From: Prevotella sp. UBA1705
GTDB taxonomy: Bacteria; Bacteroidota; Bacteroidia; Bacteroidales; Bacteroidaceae
Length of the DNA: 34,981 nucleotides
Direction: 5' to 3'
Assembly (NCBI GenBank): GCA_002317385.1
Contig: DCJH01000013.1
Coordinates: 1 to 34,981, forward strand
In this document: in pieces, positions 1 through 7,733 of the stretch
Layout: each line of letters starts with the position of its first letter
How positions within the stretch are numbered: position 1 is the first letter of the stretch
Notes under the pieces: generated by a model
What the model was told of the DNA's origin: nothing
Databases searched by the model: none
Seen by the model: the letters and a program-made list of their open reading frames with translations, nothing else
Position numbers and translations under genes: made by a program

Positions 1-414
1 GTGCCCAACTCGTTTGCCGAATGGATGAACGCGGCCGACGTAGACTTCGTGATTACCCACCCAGAGGGCTACGAACTCGACCCGCAGTTTGTGGGAAACG
101 CCCGCGTGGAGTACGACCAGCGCAAGGCGCTGGAGGGTGCCGACTTCGTCTATGCCAAGAACTGGAGCTGCCCCGGCGTGTCTGACGCTGCGGCCTACGG
201 CCAGATTCTCTCGCAAGACATGGGCTGGACCATCGACACCGAGCACATGAGCTGGACCAACAACGGCCAGTTCATGCACTGTCTGCCCGTGCGCCGCGGC
301 CTCATCGTGACCGACGACGTGATAGAAAGCCCCCGCAGCCTCGTCATTCCCGAGGCGGCCAACCGCGAGATTTCGGCCCAGGTGGTGCTCAAGCGGGTGC
401 TTGAGAGCCTGTAA
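1..414 (+). CDS. argF': N-acetyl/N-succinylornithine carbamoyltransferase, C-terminal part
   Basis: Partial gene; the start lies upstream of the window, so the GTG at base 1 is simply an in-frame codon. The product transfers a carbamoyl group to an acylated ornithine in arginine synthesis, the variant pathway used by Bacteroidota. The 137 visible residues contain the HCLPVRRG motif of the carbamoyltransferase C-terminal domain, followed by VIPEAANREISAQVVLKRVLESL-type family sequence to the end. Whether the substrate is acetyl- or succinylornithine cannot be told from this part; succinylornithine is inferred from Bacteroides relatives. A strong hairpin follows the stop. Confidence 0.88.
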   Translation: MPNSFAEWMNAADVDFVITHPEGYELDPQFVGNARVEYDQRKALEGADFVYAKNWSCPGVSDAAAYGQILSQDMGWTIDTEHMSWTNNGQFMHCLPVRRGLIVTDDVIESPRSLVIPEAANREISAQVVLKRVLESL

Positions 415-435
415 ACCACCATCCATCCCAATATT

Positions 436-476
436 ATTCAGCCCACCTTGCATGCGCCATGCAGGGTGGGCTGAAT
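436..476 (+). terminator. Hairpin terminator after argF'
   Basis: ATTCAGCCCACC pairs with GGTGGGCTGAAT (12 bp), extended inward by TTGCATG/CATGCAG around a 3-nt loop. It sits about 20 nt after the argF' stop and is followed by CGTTTTC. Confidence 0.8.
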
Positions 477-561
477 CGTTTTCAACCCATCTGGGTGCTT
501 CCCTACCCCAAAATTGCGAAATTTTAAACATGAAAAACGGGCAGATTACGCAAAAAATCAG

Positions 562-569
562 TAGCTTTG
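562..569 (+). promoter_or_regulatory. -7 box of the threonine aldolase promoter
   Basis: TAGCTTTG matches the Bacteroidota TAnnTTTG box and lies 23 nt before the chosen ATG at 593. No clear TTTG was found at the expected -33 spacing. Confidence 0.55.
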
Positions 570-592
570 CACCCGATTTAAAACCCACGATC

Positions 593-1627
593 ATGATTTC
601 ATTCGAATGTGATTATAACAACGGGGCCCACCCCCAAGTGCTGCAACATCTGCTGGAGACCAACACCAAGCAGAGCCTCACCTATGGTTTCGACGAGTGG
701 AGCGACGCCGCCAAGGAGAAGATTCGCCAGGCATGCGATGCGCCCGACGCCCAGATATGGTTTCTCTCGGGCGGCACACAGACCAACGCCACGGCGATAG
801 ACGGCATGCTGGCCCACTACGAGGCCGTGATAACGGTAGAGACCGGCCACATCAACGTGCACGAGGCGGGCGCCATTGAGCACGCCGGACACCGGGTCAT
901 TGCCCTTCCGGCCCACGAGGGACTGATGGAGGCGCACGACCTGGAGGCCTACATGCAGTGGTTTGTGCACGATGAGAGCACTGAGCATCTGGCTCAGCCG
1001 GGCATGGTCTACGTGACTTATCCCAGCGAACTGGGCACCATCTACCACAAGGATGAACTGGAAAAGATCTACGACACGTGCCGCAAATACGGACTGAAAC
1101 TCTATGTAGACGGTGCGCGCATGGGCTACGGACTGCAGGCCGAGGGCGCCGACATCACGCTGCCATGGCTTGCGGCCCACTGCGACGCGTTCTACATCGG
1201 TGGCACCAAGGTGGGTGCGCTGTGTGGCGAAGCCGTGGTTTTCCCACGCGCCAACGCCCCGCGCCACTTCTTCTCCATCATCAAGCAGCACGGAGCACTC
1301 ATGGCTAAGGGTCGCTTGATAGGCTTGCAGTTTGACGCCCTCTTCACCGACGGACTCTATCTCAATATCTCCCGCCACGCCATCGAGATGGCCATGCGCA
1401 TGAAAGCCCTGTTCGTGGCCAAGGGATGGGAGCTCTATCTCGACTCGCCCACCAACCAGCAGTTTGTCATTCTGCCCAACGAGGTGGTGGCACGACTGGA
1501 GAAACTCGTGCAGTTTACCCACTGGGAGCCGGTGGGCGACACCCATTTCCTTTGCCGATTTGTGACCAGCTGGGCCACGACCGAAGACGATTTGAAGACC
1601 TTGGAGCGCATCATCCAGGAGGCATAG
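593..1627 (+). CDS. ltaE: Low-specificity L-threonine aldolase
   Basis: PLP enzyme that cleaves L-threonine (or allo-threonine) to glycine and acetaldehyde. The protein is 344 aa, the usual length for the family. It has the beta-eliminating-lyase fold, with SGGTQTNATAID near residues 60-70, a VDGARMGYGL segment carrying the PLP-ring aspartate, and FYIGGTKVGAL with Lys206 as the Schiff-base lysine. The ATG at 593 was chosen over an in-frame upstream extension to 401. It starts the conserved MISFECDYNNGAHP sequence and follows a TAGCTTTG box, whereas the extension would run through the argF' terminator. It sits next to kbl and tdh, the other threonine-to-glycine route. Confidence 0.9.
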   Translation: MISFECDYNNGAHPQVLQHLLETNTKQSLTYGFDEWSDAAKEKIRQACDAPDAQIWFLSGGTQTNATAIDGMLAHYEAVITVETGHINVHEAGAIEHAGHRVIALPAHEGLMEAHDLEAYMQWFVHDESTEHLAQPGMVYVTYPSELGTIYHKDELEKIYDTCRKYGLKLYVDGARMGYGLQAEGADITLPWLAAHCDAFYIGGTKVGALCGEAVVFPRANAPRHFFSIIKQHGALMAKGRLIGLQFDALFTDGLYLNISRHAIEMAMRMKALFVAKGWELYLDSPTNQQFVILPNEVVARLEKLVQFTHWEPVGDTHFLCRFVTSWATTEDDLKTLERIIQEA

Positions 1628-1748
1628 CCCATGGTCCATAGGGTGGTGCTCACCCTACGGCTGTCAAATTGATTCATCATCATTTCCCGTTTTGGCCATG
1701 AGGCTGAAACGATGAAACGGACATCCATAAAGGATAAAACCGCATTTT

Positions 1749-1789
1749 CGAAGGCCTTTTCCGCTCATCTCGGTCGGAAAAGGCCTTCG
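1749..1789. terminator. Perfect 15-bp-stem hairpin downstream of ltaE
   Basis: CGAAGGCCTTTTCCG (1749-1763) is exactly complementary to CGGAAAAGGCCTTCG (1775-1789) around an 11-nt loop. It lies 120 nt past the ltaE stop, with no good T tract, so the terminator role is uncertain. Its right arm overlaps the first 22-bp-type module. Confidence 0.5.
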
Positions 1790-1894
1790 TCGTTTGGCGA
1801 TTACTATGCTTTCGCTGCGCCAGAACTACCAAATCGCGAGGCCAAAAGGGCCTAATCATCACGCGAACAGGTAGTAATCGCAGGGTGTTTTCGG
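1784..1894. repeat. 22-23 bp intergenic module array, locus A
   Basis: One module on the minus strand (1806 down to 1784, beginning TAGTAATCGC) is followed by three head-to-tail plus-strand modules at 1827-1849, 1850-1871 and 1872-1894. The last begins TAGTAATCGC. Bases 1827-1853 match 17565-17591 at 24 of 27 positions. The arrays are short, have no unique spacers and lie outside genes. Confidence 0.7.
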
Positions 1895-2129
1895 CCCATC
1901 TAAGACTCCGAAGAATCCACCTTGAAGCACAACAGCTTCACCTTCAACACCTTACAACACGCACCATTTTTCTCGTTTTCAGCCCAATTTTTAGGCGATG
2001 ATGCCTGAATCGCAGCAAAATTAGGGCCTCAAGGGCAGGATAATCAATATTTTTCATCCATTATTTTTATGAGCAACGAGGCTATTGAACCATGAAAGAC
2101 AACCCTCCTCCCGACCTCCATCAACAACA

Positions 2130-2159
2130 AGAGGATATGCCCCGCAGGGCATATCCTCT
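2130..2159 (-). terminator. Terminator hairpin of kbl
   Basis: A 13-bp perfect stem, AGAGGATATGCCC against GGGCATATCCTCT, with a 4-nt loop, lies about 45 nt past the kbl stop. A second small hairpin (TGCCCCA/TGGGGCA, 2179-2196) lies between it and the stop. The T tract is weak. Confidence 0.65.
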
Positions 2160-2202
2160 GTGATGGTATCGCTATATCTGCCCCACGGATGGGGCAAGCG
2201 GA

Positions 2203-3390
2203 TTATTTCAGCACGCCAAGTTCCTTGCCAATCTTGATGAAGGCAGCGATGCAGCGGTCGAGTTGCTCGCGGGTGTGGGCAGCCGAAAGCTGTACACGGA
2301 TGCGGGCCTCGCCCTTGGGCACCACCGGATAGTAGAAACCGGTGACATAGATGCCCTCGTCGAGCAGTTTGGCGGCATACTTCTGGGAGAGCGGCGCGTC
2401 GTAGAGCATCACGGCGCAGATGGCGCTCTGCGTGGGCTTGATGTCGAAACCAGCCTCCATCATCTTGGTGCGGAAGTACTCTACATTCTCTACCAGATGG
2501 TCGTGCAGGCTATTGTCTTCCTTCAACATCTTAAACACTTCGAGGCTTGCACCGATGATTGAGGGGGCCAGCGAGTTGGAGAAGAGGTAGGGACGAGAGC
2601 TCTGACGCAGCATGTCGATAATCTCCTTGCGACCCGTGGTGAATCCTCCGAGCGCACCGCCGAATGCCTTGCCGAGTGTGCCGGTGTAGACATCCACGCG
2701 GCTATAGGTGTTGCAGAGCTCGCTCACGCCATGGCCTGTGGCTCCCACCACGCCGGCCGAGTGGCTCTCATCGACCATCACGAGGGCATCGTATTTCTCT
2801 GCGAGGTCGCAGATCTTGTCCATCGGGGCCACGTTTCCGTCCATGGAGAACACGCCGTCGGTACAGATGATGCGGAAGCGCTGGGCCTGTGCGTCCTTCA
2901 GACACTGCTCCAGCTCGTCCATATTGGCATTGGCATAGCGATAGCGCTTGGCCTTGCAGAGGCGCACGCCGTCGATGATGCTGGCGTGGTTGAGTGCGTC
3001 GGAGATGATGGCATCCTCGTCGGTGAGGAATGCTCCGAACAATCCGCCATTGGCATCAAAGCATGCAGCATAGAGTATGGTGTCTTCGGTGTGGAAATAT
3101 TCGGAGATGGCGGCCTCCAGTTCCTTATGGATATCCTGCGTGCCACAGATGAAACGCACCGACGACATGCCGAATCCGCGGCGGTCCATCATGCGCTTGG
3201 CACCCTCGATGAGGCGTGGATGATTAGACAGTCCCAGGTAGTTGTTGGCGCAGAAATTGAGCACTTCCTTGCCCTTCACCTCGATGGCAGCCCCCTGCGG
3301 GCTCTCGATGATGCGCTCTTCTTTGTAAAGTCCTGCTTCTTTCAGCTCAGCAAGGCTCTTGCTGAGATGCTTTTTGATTGTTCCGTACAT
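2203..3390 (-). CDS. kbl: Glycine C-acetyltransferase (2-amino-3-ketobutyrate CoA ligase)
   Basis: Converts 2-amino-3-oxobutyrate plus CoA into glycine and acetyl-CoA, the second step of threonine degradation by the dehydrogenase route. The protein is 395 aa, typical of the alpha-oxoamine synthase family. Visible marks are FCANNYLGLSNHP (about 47-59), SVRFICGTQ (77-85), the VDESHSAG segment with Asp207 and His210, and TGTLGKAFGGALGG with Lys241 as the PLP lysine. It is divergent from tdh, which makes its substrate; the promoters share a 190-bp gap. Confidence 0.95.
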   Translation of the reverse strand: MYGTIKKHLSKSLAELKEAGLYKEERIIESPQGAAIEVKGKEVLNFCANNYLGLSNHPRLIEGAKRMMDRRGFGMSSVRFICGTQDIHKELEAAISEYFHTEDTILYAACFDANGGLFGAFLTDEDAIISDALNHASIIDGVRLCKAKRYRYANANMDELEQCLKDAQAQRFRIICTDGVFSMDGNVAPMDKICDLAEKYDALVMVDESHSAGVVGATGHGVSELCNTYSRVDVYTGTLGKAFGGALGGFTTGRKEIIDMLRQSSRPYLFSNSLAPSIIGASLEVFKMLKEDNSLHDHLVENVEYFRTKMMEAGFDIKPTQSAICAVMLYDAPLSQKYAAKLLDEGIYVTGFYYPVVPKGEARIRVQLSAAHTREQLDRCIAAFIKIGKELGVLK

Positions 3391-3417
3391 AAGATTTAAA
3401 TTTAAAGTTACCTATGG

Positions 3418-3448
3418 CAAAAGTAACCTAATAATTCCAACGGCGCAA
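3418..3448 (-). promoter_or_regulatory. kbl promoter
   Basis: On the minus strand TTG (3448-3446), 20 nt, then TACTTTTG (3425-3418), ending 27 nt before the kbl ATG. This matches the Bacteroidota -33/-7 layout. Confidence 0.65.
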
Positions 3449-3531
3449 CGGCAAACGTGTTATTTTTTTTAAATTCCTACAGAAAATGCATTTTTTATCC
3501 ATCAAATGCACTTGGTCTCAAGAAAATTTCT

Positions 3532-3539
3532 TTATTTTG
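3532..3539 (+). promoter_or_regulatory. Possible -7 box of tdh
   Basis: TTATTTTG is one base from TAnnTTTG and lies 40 nt before the tdh ATG at 3580. A TTGG at 3512 is only 17 nt upstream of the box, so the match is imperfect. Confidence 0.35.
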
Positions 3540-3579
3540 CAAAAGCCATTATAACATTAAATTTAATAGAACACAAAGT

Positions 3580-4536
3580 ATGAAAAATGTCCTTGTTATC
3601 GGTTCGACAGGCCAGATTGGCTCTGAGCTGACAAGAGAATTGAGAAACACCTATGGGGGCTCGCACGTCGTTGCCGGCTACATCAAAGGGGCTGAACCCC
3701 AGGGAGAACTGCTCGACGGTGGTCCTTCGGCGCTCGCCGACGTCACCGACTGCGCCATGATAGCCCAAGTTGTGAAGGATTATCACATCGACACCATCTT
3801 CAACATGGCCGCCCTGCTCTCTGTCGTGGCCGAGTCGAGGCCGCAGATGGCATGGAAGATTGGCATCAACGGACTGTGGAACATCCTCGAAGTGGCCCGC
3901 GAGACCCATTGCGCGGTATTCACCCCGAGTTCCATCGGCTCCTTCGGGCCCACCACTCCCCACCTGCTCACCCCCCAGGACACCATTCAGCGCCCCAAGA
4001 CGATGTATGGCATCACCAAGGTGACCACCGAGCTCCTGAGCGATTACTACTTCCTGAAATATGGCGTCGACACCCGTTCGGTGCGCTATCCGGGCGTCAT
4101 CTCCTACGTCACTCCGCCGGGTGGCGGCACCACCGACTACGCCGTAGACATCTACTACTCGGCCGTGAAGGGCGAGAAGTTTACCTGTCCGCTCAAGGCC
4201 GGCACGCTCATGGACATGATCTATATGCCCGACGCCCTCAAAGCCACCATGCAGCTCATGGAGGCCAACCCCGACAGGCTGGTGCATCGCAACGCCTTCA
4301 ACATCGCATCGATGAGCTTCGACCCCGAGGCTATCTACGCCGAGATACGCCGCCACTTCCCCGACTTCGAGATGGTATATGACGTAGACCCGCTGAAGCA
4401 GTGCATAGCCGACAGCTGGCCCGACCGCATGGACGACCATTGCGCCCGTGAGGAGTGGGACTGGAACCCCACCTACGACCTCGCCGCCATGACGACCGAC
4501 ATGCTGGAGAAGCTCGCTGCCAAGCTGAAGAAATAA
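3580..4536 (+). CDS. tdh: L-threonine 3-dehydrogenase, short-chain (SDR) type
   Basis: Oxidises L-threonine with NAD+ to 2-amino-3-oxobutyrate, which Kbl then cleaves. It has 318 aa and is an extended SDR, not the zinc-dependent E. coli type. The sequence shows GSTGQIG (8-14) for NAD binding, TPSSIGSFGP with the catalytic serine, and Y143-G-I-T-K147 as the YxxxK pair. It also has RYPGVISYVTPPGGGTTDYA, typical of the Bacteroidota/Flavobacterium TDH group. The ATG at 3580 was chosen over an in-frame extension to 3457 because it directly precedes the Rossmann start. It is divergent from kbl. Confidence 0.92.
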   Translation: MKNVLVIGSTGQIGSELTRELRNTYGGSHVVAGYIKGAEPQGELLDGGPSALADVTDCAMIAQVVKDYHIDTIFNMAALLSVVAESRPQMAWKIGINGLWNILEVARETHCAVFTPSSIGSFGPTTPHLLTPQDTIQRPKTMYGITKVTTELLSDYYFLKYGVDTRSVRYPGVISYVTPPGGGTTDYAVDIYYSAVKGEKFTCPLKAGTLMDMIYMPDALKATMQLMEANPDRLVHRNAFNIASMSFDPEAIYAEIRRHFPDFEMVYDVDPLKQCIADSWPDRMDDHCAREEWDWNPTYDLAAMTTDMLEKLAAKLKK

Positions 4537-4548
4537 CTGTGAAATGAA

Positions 4549-4620
4549 AAAAGGGCCCTCCTCGAGGACCCTTCCTATAGTCTGCCTCAGACGATAGCCA
4601 CAACCGCGGGCTATCGTCTG
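4549..4620. terminator. Convergent terminator hairpins between tdh and the NigD-like gene
   Basis: Two hairpins: AAGGGCCCTC..GAGGACCCTT (about 4551-4573) just after tdh, and a perfect 12-bp stem CAGACGATAGCC/GGCTATCGTCTG (4588-4620) 14 nt past the minus-strand gene. T tracts are short. Confidence 0.55.
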
Positions 4621-4633
4621 GGGCGGAATGCGT

Positions 4634-5314
4634 TTATGGCAGGCTGTGCACAATGACCTTCGGCCCGCTGTAGGTCTGCACCGTGAGCTCTATCCGCGCG
4701 TGCTTCGGCACCTCGCGCAGGGGCAGACTCACGTAAACTTTGGCGCTGTAATACTGCGGCACGCCGTTCTGTCCATGGGTGAGCAGCAGTCGCAGGGTGC
4801 CGCCGCCGGTGGCCGATGTGTCGAGCGCCAGGCCCACGCTCTGCTTCGCGTCGGACTCGTCGGGCTGGCCTGTCTTGAGGATCAGCGCCAGGTTGAGGTA
4901 TCTTCCGTTGGCGCTCACCCATGAGCTCTCCACCGAGAGAGGGTCGCGCTGCAGGGTGTCGGGGCGTTCAGTGGCCGAGATATGGAGCACCGGCACACGC
5001 GAAACTGATACCGGCGTGGCGCTCTCCTCCACCTTATTATAATAGAGCAGGGCCCGGTAGAGCGAGTCTTGGGTAGTGGCCCAGGTGGCCTTGGCAGTCG
5101 GCGAGAGCCTCACGGAGTCTCCCTCGTCGGTCAGTGCGTAGTCGCCTTCGCCCGGAGCAGCCGTGTGCAGCTCCACGAAGTCGGCCCGCAGGTAGGAATA
5201 TTTGCCGTCGCCCGACTCGTAACTGTCCGTCGAACAGCCCGCAAGGAAGGCACAACACACCATTCCCCATGCCACAAAAGCCTGACCGATGAGCCGTGAT
5301 GTCTTCATAAGCAT
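4634..5314 (-). CDS. NigD-like lipoprotein
   Basis: 226-aa predicted lipoprotein. The N-terminus has a signal peptide ending in a lipobox, LAGC with Cys27, followed by STDSYESGDGKYSYLRADFVEL. That GDGKYSYLRADF-type start, with a following all-beta region, resembles the Bacteroidales NigD-like family. The family was named after a bacteriocin gene cluster in Prevotella and has no established biochemical role. A second ATG two codons in (5308) is an equally good start. It lies 26 bp after the acyltransferase gene on the same strand and may be the last gene of that operon. Family call is from sequence style and moderately sure. Confidence 0.7.
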   Translation of the reverse strand: MLMKTSRLIGQAFVAWGMVCCAFLAGCSTDSYESGDGKYSYLRADFVELHTAAPGEGDYALTDEGDSVRLSPTAKATWATTQDSLYRALLYYNKVEESATPVSVSRVPVLHISATERPDTLQRDPLSVESSWVSANGRYLNLALILKTGQPDESDAKQSVGLALDTSATGGGTLRLLLTHGQNGVPQYYSAKVYVSLPLREVPKHARIELTVQTYSGPKVIVHSLP

Positions 5315-5340
5315 GGGGAATTAGAGGGTGAATAAAGTCG

Positions 5341-6495
5341 TTAGCGTGATGCGTTGAGGTAGTTGATGGCCGGGTTGGCATACATCGTGAGGATGCGTTC
5401 ATGCAGATATGGCATATCGGCATGGGGCAGATTCACCTTAGCCAACTGCCCTTCCACATAGCGATCGAAGAACTCTTTGTCTTCGGCAGAGTAGTGGTCG
5501 GCATGGTCGGAGGTGCCACGCAGCTCGTCGAGCGCCACGTAATTGCAGGGATAGAGCCTGTAGTTGCGATGGATTTCGTGGTCGATGTACTCGGCAACCC
5601 GTGTGAAAAACTCCTCCTTGGAGATGTCGGCGGGCAGCGAGTCGAGGTAATCGTTCAGGCAAGGAGCACAGTGAAAGTGCACGTGGCCCTTGTAGCCGTA
5701 GATGCCTGTCTGCATGGAGATGAGGTCGTCTTGCGGTCCTTTCTTCCAGTTCTCGTCGTCGCGCTTCTGCTGAAACTCCATGGCCTTGAGATAATCGCAT
5801 GGGTCATACTCATAGGATAGGCTGAGAGGCACAATCCTCAACTCCTTCAGGCGCTCGGCCGGCGTACCAGTTCCGCCCATGACCATCATCTTGAGCACTC
5901 CCTCGGAGGTGCGGTCGTTGGAGTCCTTGGCCCTGCCGGAGCGCTGGGCAATCCATATATTCTCCTGCTTCTCGGTGATAGCGAAGTGCATATACTCCGA
6001 CATAAGCTTGCTGGCGAGCAGCATATCGCGCAAGGGCAGGCCGCGCTTCACGATGAAACTCTTGTTCACCCTCACCAGATCCTTAACCCAAGGCAGTGCC
6101 AGGAGGTTGTCGCCGATGGCAATCTCGCACGTAGTGGCAAAGCCTGCGTCTATGAGCATCACGTCGAGGATGCCCGAATCGAGCACAATATCGCGGTGAT
6201 TGCTCAGGAAAGTATGTCTTTTCTCGCGGTCTATGGCCGCGTAGTCCAGCTCACATCCGCGCCCCATCTTGGCCAGAATGTCCTTGATAAAGCCATAGCA
6301 GAATGCCTTCTGGAAGTCCAGATTGGTCTTGCACGCCTTCATCTTCTGTGCCACAGCCTCCATGGGAACCTGCGGATACAGATACTTCACCACCGCCTGA
6401 AACTGCGGATTGGCCAGCAGTCGGTCGTAGACCTCGGGCAATTCCTCCGGTTCAAATGGCCGAATGGAATCAAACTTAGATAGTTGTGCTTTCAT
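5341..6495 (-). CDS. PlsC/GPAT-like 1-acylglycerol-3-phosphate acyltransferase family protein
   Basis: 384-aa protein likely to acylate a glycerolipid or related acceptor at the inner membrane. Acyltransferase block I is recognisable as SNHRDIVLDSGIL with His100. The usual HX4D spacing is not exact, since the aspartates are at 102 and 106. A block III-like segment, ENIWIAQRSGRAKD, lies at 178-191, and VKRGLPLRDML near 149 fits block II. The family is common in Bacteroidota next to ddl. The ATG at 6495 was chosen; an in-frame extension upstream reads out of phase through the ddl end and an intergenic repeat. The acceptor is unknown. Confidence 0.75.
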   Translation of the reverse strand: MKAQLSKFDSIRPFEPEELPEVYDRLLANPQFQAVVKYLYPQVPMEAVAQKMKACKTNLDFQKAFCYGFIKDILAKMGRGCELDYAAIDREKRHTFLSNHRDIVLDSGILDVMLIDAGFATTCEIAIGDNLLALPWVKDLVRVNKSFIVKRGLPLRDMLLASKLMSEYMHFAITEKQENIWIAQRSGRAKDSNDRTSEGVLKMMVMGGTGTPAERLKELRIVPLSLSYEYDPCDYLKAMEFQQKRDDENWKKGPQDDLISMQTGIYGYKGHVHFHCAPCLNDYLDSLPADISKEEFFTRVAEYIDHEIHRNYRLYPCNYVALDELRGTSDHADHYSAEDKEFFDRYVEGQLAKVNLPHADMPYLHERILTMYANPAINYLNASR

Positions 6496-6509
6496 ACCAT
6501 ATACCTTAA

Positions 6510-6614
6510 GGCCTCTCCCAGTCCATCCCAAGGAGGGGGCGTTAGATAGCCGAGGGCTGCCTGTCCATAGGGGCAGCAGGGCGCATCCCCACCTTGCGAG
6601 GGACTGGAAAGAGG
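6510..6614. repeat. Inverted low-complexity repeat, CCTCTCCC / GGAGGGG type
   Basis: GGCCTCTCCCAGTCCATCCC near 6510 is roughly mirrored by GCATCCCCACC..GGGACTGG..AGAGG near 6584-6614, with an inner GCTGCC/GGCAGC hairpin. It fills the ddl-acyltransferase gap. A similar C/G-rich repeat lies between pta and ackA. Confidence 0.5.
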
Positions 6615-6620
6615 TTTGTG

Positions 6621-7619
6621 TTAGAACTGATTCTCCACAATGTCGGTCAGAACATCCTTGATATCGAGCCCGGCAGCACGCACTTGCTGGGGGATGAAGC
6701 TCGTAACGGTCATGCCCGGAGTGGTGTTGATCTCCAGCATATTCACCACATCGTTGCCCTCCTTGTCCTTGGAGATGATGTAGTCTATACGGATAATGCC
6801 GTTGCAATGGAGGATATCGTAGATGCGGCTGGTCTCCTCGGCCACCTTCTTTGCCGTTTCCGGTGCCAGTCGGGCGGGCGTAATCTCCTGCACCTGGCCG
6901 TTATACTTGGCGTCGTAATCAAAGAATTCGTTGTTGGTCACTACCTCTGTGGCAGGGAACACCACGGTCTTCTCACGGGTTTTATAGCATCCGATGGAGA
7001 TCTCCGTGCCGTCCATGAAGCCCTCTACCATCACCTCGTCGCTCTCCATGAATGCCACTCGCAGGGCCGGAGCCAGTTGGTCGGCATTCTTCACCTTGGA
7101 AACGCCGAAGCTCGACCCATCGGCTGCGGGCTTCACAAATACCGGCATGCCCAGGCGTGCCTCTATTTCGGCCTCATCGTAGCTCTCTCCACGACGCAGC
7201 AAAATGCTGTCGGCCACCTTCACTCCGAACGCGCGAAGGTAGTTGTTGAGCACATACTTGTCGAACGTCATGGCCTCAACGAGCACCCCACTCGTGGAGT
7301 AAGGCAGATGGATGAGGTCGAAATAGCCCTGCATGAGGCCGTTTTCGCCCGGCGTTCCATGGATAGTGATGTAGGCATAGTCAAAAATCACGGCCTTTCC
7401 ATCGGGTCCAATAAAAGAGAAGTCGTTGCGATCGATGGGCGCCACGTCGCCATTGTCGAAGGCAACATGCCAGTCCTGACCCTTCACGTCGACGATATAG
7501 ATGTTGTAACGTTCCTTGTCGAAAAAAGAATAGAGGCCCTGAGCCGAGCGCATGGAGACGTCGTGCTCAGACGAGTCACCGCCGCACACAATGGCGATGT
7601 TTCTCTTTAATTCAGTCAT
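6621..7619 (-). CDS. ddl: D-alanine--D-alanine ligase
   Basis: Joins two D-alanines using ATP, making the dipeptide that MurF (33494-34816) adds to the peptidoglycan precursor. The protein is 332 aa with an ATP-grasp fold. VCGGDSSEHDVSMRSA (11-26) is the N-terminal substrate loop. HGTPGENGLMQGYFD (88-102) corresponds to the family's HGxxGEDGxxQG with Asp changed to Asn. VFVKPAADGSSFGVSKV is the ATP-binding part, and NMLEINTTPGMT supplies metal and substrate ligands. It lies in a minus-strand operon with PASTA, rluD and acyltransferase genes; about 114 nt separate it from rluD. Confidence 0.94.
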   Translation of the reverse strand: MTELKRNIAIVCGGDSSEHDVSMRSAQGLYSFFDKERYNIYIVDVKGQDWHVAFDNGDVAPIDRNDFSFIGPDGKAVIFDYAYITIHGTPGENGLMQGYFDLIHLPYSTSGVLVEAMTFDKYVLNNYLRAFGVKVADSILLRRGESYDEAEIEARLGMPVFVKPAADGSSFGVSKVKNADQLAPALRVAFMESDEVMVEGFMDGTEISIGCYKTREKTVVFPATEVVTNNEFFDYDAKYNGQVQEITPARLAPETAKKVAEETSRIYDILHCNGIIRIDYIISKDKEGNDVVNMLEINTTPGMTVTSFIPQQVRAAGLDIKDVLTDIVENQF

Positions 7620-7733
7620 AAGCGATTATGTTTTGTTACTTTAGTTATTTCTTGGTTGATGGCGGGCTATCGGTCTCACCCTGAGAACTGCCTGCCGCAA
7701 ATACGGGTAGCATCCCATGGCCGCGCCTTGACG

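Larger units (their letters stand above)
1628..2202. other. Intergenic region with hairpins and a 22-bp module array
   Basis: No convincing gene in 575 bp between convergent ltaE and kbl. It holds a perfect 15-bp-stem hairpin (1749-1789), a 22-23 bp module array (1784-1894) and kbl terminator hairpins (2130-2196). The part from about 1900 to 2100 has no feature I can name. Confidence 0.7.

Noticed and set aside
599..1639. Long minus-strand open frame of 346 codons over the threonine aldolase gene
   Set aside because: It is antisense to a gene with clear PLP motifs, has no family features and follows from the codon use of the real gene. The same applies to frames at 3532-4653 minus, 6594-7610 plus and 20399-21670 minus.
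5341..6807. Longer N-terminus (104 extra residues) for the acyltransferase
   Set aside because: The extra part runs through an intergenic repeat and overlaps the ddl end out of frame, with low-quality sequence.
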